Positions 26,043 to 36,500 of a stretch of 64,000 nucleotides of DNA are shown piece after piece (within the stretch, counting starts at the first letter, position 1; each line of letters starts with the position of its first letter). The position numbers and the translations under genes are program-made. Below the pieces are notes generated by a model that was not told the origin of the DNA, did no database searches, and saw only the letters and a list, made by a program, of their open reading frames with translations. Origin of the DNA: Mojavia pulchra JT2-VF2 (GTDB taxonomy: Bacteria; Cyanobacteriota; Cyanobacteriia; Cyanobacteriales; Nostocaceae); the NCBI GenBank assembly GCA_019359325.1, contig JAHHHN010000002.1, positions 124,001-188,000 on the forward strand, written 5' to 3'.

Positions 26043-27544
26043 TTATCCAGAATAAATTATTTTATACTTTATCTTTTGGCTTTAGGCGATCGCCTGATGG
26101 TGGATGCCTCGTCATCAAATAATCTAAGTTACAAACTCTTCCACTGCCTGAGTAAATACAGGTATTACTGTTTACTTTTAACCTAGCTATAACTTTAATA
26201 TTTACATAACCTTAACTTAATGCAAGTATTAAGCAGCAAATATGATGTTAGCATCTTCATAAGGTATTTATTTATATAAAATTTTTATGAAATAGCGTCA
26301 GTAATATTGCGTATTGAAGGTTTTTATGACAATTATTAATTAAGAACACTGTTAAGCAATTGACGAAACGCTTGCAATATTAGTGAATATTGCCGTTTCT
26401 GCTACAGTTTCTGTTCTGACTTAAATTAGTATCAAACTTTTGGTTTTTACCGATTAGATACAGGCAACTACCATAGCTATGTTACATAGATTACCTTGGT
26501 TTTAATAAACTAAGGTAATAATTGTATGAAAATTTTTTATCAAGCATTTAGATTCTGTTATTAAACACTACACTTATGCTTTTAGACTAAAGATTTACTT
26601 ACAATAAAAGCTCTGCTTAATCATAAGCACTGTATTTTTAACCAAATACGGGCAGAGGATACATTAACAGGGATAATTAGGGAAATTCCATGATGCTTGT
26701 TAACTAGGTTTTTATTTCAAAGACCTTAAAAAATTTTATATTTATTGAAATTTAGCGTATTTTATATAGCTAATAGATTTACCATATTTTGCGCTAGTTT
26801 CCTATTGCATTAAAATAATTAGTTTATTAGAGATTTTGGTGGTCGAATCTTGGGCTAGCTTGGATAATTCTAAACCAGCTTATCCTTTTGTTGCCTTATT
26901 TAAAAAGGTAATAAAATCTGAAACTATCAATTTTGTTAGACTATTTAATCTCTAGCAATTTGTAAAACTGTAATACGCTAACAACATATATTCCTTTAGT
27001 TAGAATCGCAAAATGCGATAAATGCCATAGGATCAATCTTAATATCCTAATAGAGGTGTAGCGAAATTTGTCAAAATAATTGGTAACAGATAAAACATTA
27101 TGCTTCTCCCTATAAATTTGAAATTTATTTGAGGCTATTTTCAAAAAAAAGTCCAGTTTTAAGGCTAAAAGTTTAAATTTTGGCCATCTTTGAATCTAAA
27201 ATTCCAACTTTATTATTAGCTATAATATGCAGGTTATACTGTAAAAACCCAAGTTCGATACTAACTATAATATAAGTATTTATATAGCATTTTAGAGGGT
27301 ATTATTTAATTATAAATAGTATCAGTCCTAAAATTCAATGTAAATTAAAACTAAATGTAGTTGGCAAAAAAATCTCTAGTATTTTGATGGAATAAAATTA
27401 AACTAACCTATTCCTTTGCCATTATATATAAATATAAATTTTATTAAATCTAAATTAGTTAGTTCAATTCTTGTAATTTATGCAAAAAAGATTTTGATGT
27501 CTTGATATCAAAGTATATAAATAACAATCAATAACTTCTATAGG
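26043..27544. other. AT-rich intergenic region, 1.5 kb, between the two NRPS genes
   Basis: No coding sequence is credible in these 1502 bp. The length is unusual inside a same-strand biosynthetic locus and suggests that the second NRPS has its own promoter. It contains a copy (26360-26382) of the motif found upstream of the DUF6875 gene, with looser similarity on its 5' side. I saw no remnant of NRPS coding sequence here. Confidence 0.6.
26360..26382 (+). promoter_or_regulatory. Motif shared by both NRPS upstream regions, copy 2
   Basis: It begins TTGACGAAACGCTTGCAA and matches 18792-18814 at 20 of 23 positions. Upstream bases also align (TTTTATG then ATTAAT in both). It lies 1163 bp before the second NRPS start. 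Confidence 0.35.
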
Positions 27545-30500
27545 ATGCAAAATATGTTATTAGTAGAATTCTTGAGAATCAACAACACGACTGAACAGCT
27601 TCAACTGTTAGTTGAATGTAACAATACAAAATTTAAGTATTTTCAAAATAAATGTGTTCATGATCTGTTTGAGGTTCAAGTAGAACATACATCGGATGCA
27701 GTAGCTGTGGTATTTAAAGACCAGCAATTGACTTACCGGGAATTAAATAACAAAGCCAACCAGCTCGCACATTACTTACAAAAATTAGGAGTTGTTCCAG
27801 GAGTACTGGTTGGTATTTGTATGAAACGCTCGTTAGAGATGGTAGTAGGGTTGTTGGGTGTACTCAAAGCGGGAGGAGCGTATGTGCTGTTAGATCCAGC
27901 TTATCCCCAAGAGCATTTAGGTTTAATCCTTGAAGATTCTCAATTGGCAATACTTTTAACTGATAGCGAACTGGGTTTCAAACTTTTATTTAATCAAGCC
28001 AAAGTAGTATGCCTAGACAGTGATTGGCAGGCGATCGCCTCACAAAGTCAAAATAATATAGATAGCCAAGTTACACCTGCTAACTTGGCTTACACCATCT
28101 ACACATCTAATTCGACAGATAAACTCAAAGGTGTACCTATTCCTCATCAAGCGGTAGTCAATTTCTTCACTTCAATAGCACAACAGCCGGGACTTACCTC
28201 TGAAGAAATCTTGCTGGCAATGACAACATTGTCTTTAGATATAGCTGTGCTAGAAATTTTCTTGCCACTCATAGTTGGGGCAAAGGTTTACTTAGAAAGT
28301 AAATCTGCGATCGCTCAAGCATATACCGACTATGGCGTTTGCCAGTGCCAATCTCTATCTAGTGAACTACTGCAAAACCAACTTCAATATTGGCAACAGC
28401 AGTTAGCAGATGCTCCACCAGTACTAGAGTTACCCACTGACCGTCCTCGTCCGCCAGTACCGTCCTACGAAAGTGCAAAGAAATTGGTGGTACTGCCCCA
28501 AAACCTAACTAAATCGCTCAAAAATCTCTGCCATCAGGAAGAAGCCAGCTTATTCATTACCTTGCTCACAGCATTCCAGAGCTTACTGCATCGCTATAGC
28601 GGACAAGAAGACATCATTGTTGGTTCTCCAATTTCCCGACACCATCATCCAGAATTGCAGGGGTTGGCTGAATTTAGCAATACTCTAGTATTACGCACTG
28701 ATCTATCAGGTAATCCCAGTTTTCGGGAATTATTGGGCCGAATCCATTCAATAGTCTTAAATGCCTATAATCATCAAGATTTATCCTTCGAGAAACTGGT
28801 AGAGGAACTAAGACCAGAACACTCCGTAAGTTATCATCCTCTGTTCCAGGTGATGTTTGAATTTCAAGAGCAGCCTCGACAAAAGCTAGAACCACCAAGT
28901 TTAACTGAGGCTCCGCTGGAACTGGAGGTAGGGAACACAAAATTAGACTTAACCCTGTCAATGCAAGAGCAGGCAGGAGTACTTGTTGGCATCTGGGAAT
29001 ACAACACCGATTTGTTTGATGCCAGCACAATTACTCGTATGGCAGGACATTTCCAAACGCTACTGGAGGGTATTGTTGCTAACCCAGAACAGCACGTTTC
29101 AAAATTGCCTCTACTCACGCTAGATGAGCAACAACAACTGCTGGGCAAGTGCAACAATACCGAAGCGGAATATCTTTGGGATAAGTGTATCCATGAGTTG
29201 TTTGAAGAGCAGGTAGAGCTTAGACCTAATGCCGTAGCAGTGGTGTTTGAGGAACAACATCTCACTTATCGTGAGTTGAATATCAAAGCCAATCAACTAG
29301 CACACTACCTACAAAATCTCGGTGTCGGGCCTGATGTACTCGTTGGCATCTGTGTAGAACGCTCCTTAGAAATGATAATCGGGATTTTGGGCATTCTCAA
29401 GGCAGGTGGAGCTTATGTACCACTTGATCCTAATTATCCTGTTGAGCGCCTCGCTTTTATATTAGAAGATGCTCAAGTATCAGTGCTACTGACGCAACAG
29501 CGACTATTAAATAATCTTCCCGAACATCACGCTCAAGTTTTGTGCATAGATTCTGACGAGGAAATCCTCACCCAACAGAATTCACAAAACCCCACAACTT
29601 TAGCTACATCCGAAAATTTAGCTTATATAATTTACACTTCTGGCTCCACAGGTAAGCCCAAAGGAGTATTAATTAATCACTCCAATGTTGTCCGCTTATT
29701 TAACGCCACCGAACATTGGTATCACTTTAACCAACAGGATGTTTGGACTTTGTTCCATTCCTTTGCCTTTGACTTTTCAGTGTGGGAAATTTGGGGCGCT
29801 TTAGTTTACGGCGGACGGTTAGTTGTAGTGCCTTATTGGGTTAGCCGTTCTCCTGAAGCCTTCTATGACTTACTGTGCAAAGAACAAGTTACAGTTCTCA
29901 ATCAAACTCCTTCAGCCTTCCAGCAATTGATCCGAACTGAGCAGACCATTACTCAACCCGGTAACCTGGCTTTGCGTTGGGTAATATTTGGTGGGGAAGC
30001 ATTGGAACTTCAAAGCTTAAAACCTTGGTTCACTCGTCACGGGGACGAGTCTCCCAGGTTGGTGAATATGTATGGGATTACAGAAACCACCGTCCATGTT
30101 ACCTATCGCCCAATCACAACAGTAGATTTGGAGCAAGGTGCAGGTAGCGTTATTGGTAGCCCAATTCCTGATTTGCAGGTATATGTGCTTGATCAGCACA
30201 AACAGTTAGTTCCTGTTGGCGTTCCTGGAGAAATGTATGTGGGAGGCGCAGGTTTAGCTCGTGGCTATCTCAATCGTGCTGATTTGACTGCTAAAGCTTT
30301 TGTTGTTAATCCCTTTAACAATGACTCCAAAGCAAAACTCTACAAAACTGGAGACTTAGCAAGATATCTACCTAATGGAGACTTAGAGTACCTTGGCCGC
30401 ATTGACCACCAAGTTAAGATTCGTGGCTTCCGCATCGAGTTGGGAGAGATAGAAGCTGTACTGAATCAACACCCAACAGTGCAACAAACAGTAGTAATTG

Positions 30501-33500
30501 TACGGGAGGATATTCCTGGGGATAAGCGGTTAGTGGCATATATCGTCCCTAACTCCGTCTCAACAATTACTATTAGTGAACTGCGTAGCTTCCTTAAAGA
30601 CAAGCTGCCTGAATATATGATACCTGCGGCTTTCGTGATGCTGGAAGTGTTGCCATTAACATCTAATGGTAAAGTAGACCGTCGTGCTTTACCTGGGCCC
30701 GATACATCCAGTATTCCATTAGACACTAACTTTGTTCCTCCCAGCAATCCCACGGAAGAAATCTTAGCAGGCATCTGGAGTGAAGTTTTGGGTGTAGAGC
30801 AGGTAGGTATCAATAACAACTTCTTCGAGTTGGGTGGGCATTCTTTGCTAGCAACGCAAGTGATGTCACGTATCCGCCAAGCCTTGGCGATTGATATTTC
30901 ATTGCGATCGCTATTTGAAAATCCCACCGTAGCTGGGTTAGCCGAAGTAATTGGCAATAGTCAAATTAACATAGGTGATGAGCAAAACCAGCTGATTCCG
31001 CAACTAGCCAATCGGGAGTCAGCACAATTATCCTTTGCTCAGGAAAGACTATGGTTTTTAGAACAGTTAGAGCCAAATAACCCAACTTATTTAATTCCCC
31101 AAGCACTACGCTTGCAGGGTGATTTAAATATACCTGTTTTGCAACAATCTTTGGATGCAATTGTTGCTCATCATGAGATCCTCAGAACTACTTTTATCAC
31201 ATCAGATGATGGTAACCCTATTCAGGTAATCGGTTTACCCAGGTCGGTAGAATTGAGAATAATCGACTTGCGTTCTCATAATCAAAGCGATCGCCAGCAG
31301 CATTTACAACAAATCCTCAACCAAGAAGCGCAAATACCCTTCGACTTAACATCAGACTTAATGCTGCGAGCCAGCTTGCTCCAGATAGACCAACAAGACC
31401 ACATTCTCCTAGTGGTTATACACCACATCGCCAGTGATGGCTGGTCTACAGGTATTTTCTGGCAGCAGTTAGCAGCAGTTTACCAAGCATTTTTGCACGG
31501 TAAGTCTTCTCCTCTGCCTCCTCTACCCATCCAATATGCCGATTTTGCCGTTTGGCAACATCAATCACTATCTGGGAAGCTGCTGGAAACAGAACTAGAC
31601 TACTGGAAAAATCAACTGGCGGGTGCTACCACTGTACTAGAATTGCCCACCGACCGTCCGCGCTCGCCAATTCAAACTAATCGAGGGGCTAGCCAATCGC
31701 TGTTGCTACCCCAAACCCTCAGTACAGCACTTACAGCACTTTCACGTCAACAAGGTGTCACTCTATTTATGACCTTGCTGGCGGCTTTTGGCGCACTACT
31801 GCACCGCTATACCGGACAAGAAGATATTCTTATTGGTTCACCGATTGCCGGTCGCAATCGTGCAGAGATTGAAGAACTCATCGGTTTATTTCTCAACACA
31901 TTAGTTTTGCGGACTAACTTTGCTGGTAACCCCAGTTTTCGTTTGCTGCTAGAACGAGTACGCCAGATGGCCTTAGGTGCTTATGCTCACCAAAATCTAC
32001 CTTTTGAAAAGCTAGTAGCAGAAATTCAACCAGAGCGAGATACCAGCCGCAACCCCTTGTTTCAGGTGTTGTTTAATATGCTCAACTTGGAGGATAAAAC
32101 GCTGGATCTGCCTGGTCTGGATGTAGATTTTATTTCTCTAGCAGAAACCGCTGCGAAATTTGATTTAACCTTGTATGTTAAAGAACAACCACAAGGAATT
32201 CATCTCAAGCTAGTTTACAATCGTGACCTGTTTGATGCAGAGCGGATGAAGGAAATGCTGCATCAATTCCATCATTTGCTCAATCAGATTATCACTGCCC
32301 CAGATAGCCAGATTAGTTCCTATTCTTTAGTCACACCAGAAGCTCAAGCTTTGCTGCCACAGCCAAGTGTAGTGTTGCCACAGCCAAAGTACGAATTGGT
32401 GACCACAATGTTTACCCAACAGGTAAACAACAACCCAGAACAGACCGCACTGCGTCAAGGCGATCGCACTTGGAGCTATAGCGAGTTAGGCACAACTGCT
32501 CAAGCCCTAGCGCGAGTTATGCTAGGCAACAAAGTCGAGTCGGGAGATGTCGTAGCCGTATTTGGCACAAAGAGCTTTGGGCTAATTGCCAGTATGTTAG
32601 GCGTACTTTATTGCAAAGGCGTGTTGCTAACTATTGACCCGAAACTGCCTAGCGAGCGTCAGCAGCTGATATTACAGCAAGCAAAAGCGAAATACATCTT
32701 ATATATCGATGCTCAACCCCCACAACACCAGGAACTATGGGACAGGCTGACTATCATCTGCATACATCCAGACACAGGAGCATTGCTAAATCTGCCTCAA
32801 GATGACAATCAACTCATCGAACTACCGCAAATCGATGCTGACGATGCAGCTTATATCTTCTTTACTTCTGGAACCACAGGCGTTCCCAAAGGAGTATTGG
32901 GTTGTCACAAAGGATTAGCACATTTTCTGGTCTGGCAACGACAGACATTTGCGATTGGCAAGCAAGACCGAGTAGCGCAATTGACAGGACTCTCCTTTGA
33001 TGTCGTCCTCAGAGATATCTTTTTACCTTTGACCAGTGGTGCAACCTTGTGTCTGCCGCCAGAGGGAGATAACTTAGAGCCAACTAAAATTCTGCATTAC
33101 CTAGAAAGTGAGCAGATTACCGTGCTGCACACAGTTCCCTCGTTAGCACAATCATGGTTAGCCAATATCCCATCTGGAATTTCGTTGCAAAACTTACGCT
33201 GGTTATTCTTAGCCGGAGAACCGCTGAAACAAACACTAGTAGAGCAGTGGCGGCAAGCTTTTCCCACATCAGGTGAAATTGTTAATCTCTACGGCCCGAC
33301 AGAAACAACTTTGGCAAAGTGCTATTACCAAGTGCCGGCTGATTCTGCATCAGGGGTACAGCCGATAGGATGGCCTTTACCGCAAACCCAAGCATTGGTA
33401 TTCACACCCAACAACCAACTTTGCGGCATCTCAGAAGTCGGTGAAATTGTCCTGCGTACACCATTTCGGAGTTTGGGCTACATCAATGCGGCTACGGAAA

Positions 33501-36500
33501 CAAAGACTAAGTTTGTCCAAAATCCTTTTGGTAATGATCCACAAGATTGGCTTTACTATACTGGTGATTTGGGTCGCTATCGTCCAGATGGCTCATTAGA
33601 AATTCTCGGTCGTCGAGATCATCAACTCAAGATTCGTGGTATCCGCATTGAGCCTGGGGAAATTGAGACGGTATTAAGTCAGCATCCAAATGTTGCCCAA
33701 AGTTTGGTAATTGCGCGTGAAGATATTCCTGGTGATCAACGCTTAGTTGCTTACTTAGTTGCCAATTCCGACTCTGCACCGACGATGAGCGACCTGCGGC
33801 AGTACCTCTTGACAAAACTGCCTCAGTATATGATTCCTTCAGCTTTTGTGTTACTTTCCGCAATACCTGTGACTGCCAATGGTAAAGTAGACCGTCGTGC
33901 CCTTCCCGCACCAGAATTTTCGCGGCTAGAACCAGAAGCTACCTTTGTTGCTCCCCGTAATGCAGTTGAACGCCAACTGACCCAGATTTGGGAAGAGGTT
34001 TTACGTGTCCAGCCTATTGGTGTCCTAGATAACTTTTTTGCTCTTGGTGGACACTCTCTGCTGGCAACTCAAGTGATTTCGCGTATCCGTAAAACTTTCT
34101 CAATTGAAATTCCATTGCAATCTTTGTTTACTTACCCCGCGATCGCAGAGTTAGCTCCAGTAATTGAGCAGCATCAATCTGCGGGTATTAACCTCCAGCC
34201 ACAAACAATTCCGAAACTAGCCAACCGTAAGTCGCTCCCTCTGTCGTTTGCCCAACAGCGAATGTGGTTTTGGGAACAACTAGATTCAGGTCAGGCAATT
34301 TATCACATCGCGCAAGCACTACACCTGCAAGGCGACCTCAACGTGACAGTACTGCAACAATCTCTGGATGCAATTGTTGCACACCACGAATCACTGCGAA
34401 CTAATTTTATTGTCTTAGATGGCAACCCAGTACAGGTAATTCAGCAACCGCGGCCCGTTGAACTGATAGTGTTCAACTTGCAAGATTGTGAGCCAACTCA
34501 ACGCCATAACCAAATCGAACAACTGTTACAACAGCAAACACAACGACCTTTTAACTTAAAATCAGACTTGATGTTGCGTTGCTGCTTGCTACAGATAGAG
34601 CCACAAGAATATATCTTGCTATTAGTGATGCACCATATTGCCTCAGATGGTTGGTCAATGGGTATCCTCTGGCGGCAGTTAGCAGATTTATATCAAGCCT
34701 TTGTTAGTAACAAACCGAACCCATTAATACAATTACCAATTCAGTATGCCGATTATGCCGTCTGGCAACGCCAATGGCTAGCGGATGAGGTACTACAAAA
34801 CCAACTCCAATATTGGCAACAGCAGTTGGCAGGCGCTCCCCCTGTACTAGAGTTACCCACTGACCGTCCCCGTCCGCCAGTCCAGACTTACCAAGGTCAC
34901 AGGCAATCTTTGATATTGCCCCAGAATTTGAGCGATTCACTGCAAGCACTTTCACAGCAAGAAGGTGTGACACTGTTCATGACATTGTTGGCGGCCTTAC
35001 AGACTCTGCTGTACCGCTACAGTGGGCAAGAAGATATATTGATTGGCTCTGCGATCGCTGGTCGTAATCATCAAGAAATCGAAGGGTTAATTGGCTTTTT
35101 TGTCAATACCCTGGTTATGCGGAGTCATCTAGGAGGCAACCCAACTTTCCGCGAGCTACTGGCAAAAGTGCGGACAATGGCATTGAATGCTTATGCTCAC
35201 CAAGATTTGCCCTTTGAAAAGTTAGTTGAAGAACTACAACCACAGCGCTCTTTAAGTTATCACCCCTTATTCCAGGTGATGTTTGTCCTCCAAAATGCCT
35301 TGAGCCAACCATTGCAGTTGCCAGGAGTGACCTTAACTCCCTTAGAAGTTCATAGCGGTAGAGCCAAGTTTGATTTAACATTTGAACTCCAAGAAACAGC
35401 CGCAGGCATTCAAGGCACTGTAGAATACAACACCGACTTGTTTGATGACGCGGCGATCGCCCGAATGTTAAGACATTTCCAGACATTGTTGGAGGGTATT
35501 GTTGCTAATCCAGCACAGCACATTTGCCAATTGCCATTACTTACCACAGCCGAGCGACATCAATTACTTAAAGAGTGGAATCATACTCAAACTGACTATC
35601 CCAGATATGCTTGCATTCATCAATTATTCGAGGCACAGGTAGAACGTTCTCCTAACAGTATTGCTGTAATCTTTGCAGAGCAGCAACTTACCTACCAACA
35701 GTTGAATCAGCAAGCTAATCAGTTAGCACACTACTTGCAAAGCTTGGGTGTGGGGTCAGAGGTCATGGTTGGATTGTGTGCAGAACGCTCTTTAAAAATG
35801 ATTGTCGGATTACTGGGTATCTTAAAAGCAGGTGGCGCTTATGTACCTTTAGATCCAAAATATCCCCAAGAGCGCTTGAGTTTGATGTTAGAGGATGCCC
35901 AGGTACAAGTTTTGCTAACTGAACAGCATTTAATAGAAAAATTACCTGTGGGTGAAGCAAAGGTAGTTTACTTAGATAGTGATGCTGAGGTAATTACCCA
36001 ATACAGCCACGAAAATACAGTCACTCAAACTACCCCTGACAACTTGGCTTATGTTATTTATACATCTGGTTCTACAGGCAAACCCAAAGGTGTGAGCGTA
36101 CTGCATCGGGGTGTTGTGCGCTTAGTCAAAGACACAAATTACGTCAATTTCAGTCCAGAAGACGTTTTTTTACAGTTAGCTCCCGTTTCTTTTGACGCTT
36201 CCACCTTTGAAATTTGGGGATGTCTGCTCAACGGTGGCAAGCTTGTTGTCATGCCACCGCACACCCCATCCTTACCAGAATTAGCACAAGCTCTGAAACA
36301 TTACGGTGTCACAACAGCGTGGCTTACTGCCGGACTTTTCCACCTCATGGTAGATGAATATGTTGAAGATTTAAAACAAGTTCGGCAACTTTTAGCTGGC
36401 GGAGATGTTTTATCTGTTCCTCATGTGCAAAAACTATTACAAGCAGGCGGAGAATGTCGCTTAATTAATGGCTATGGCCCCACGGAAAACACAACCTTTA

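Noticed and set aside
26941-27144. Minus-strand frame in the gap between the NRPS genes
   Set aside because: It is AT-rich and low complexity, with no recognisable domain and no start signal.
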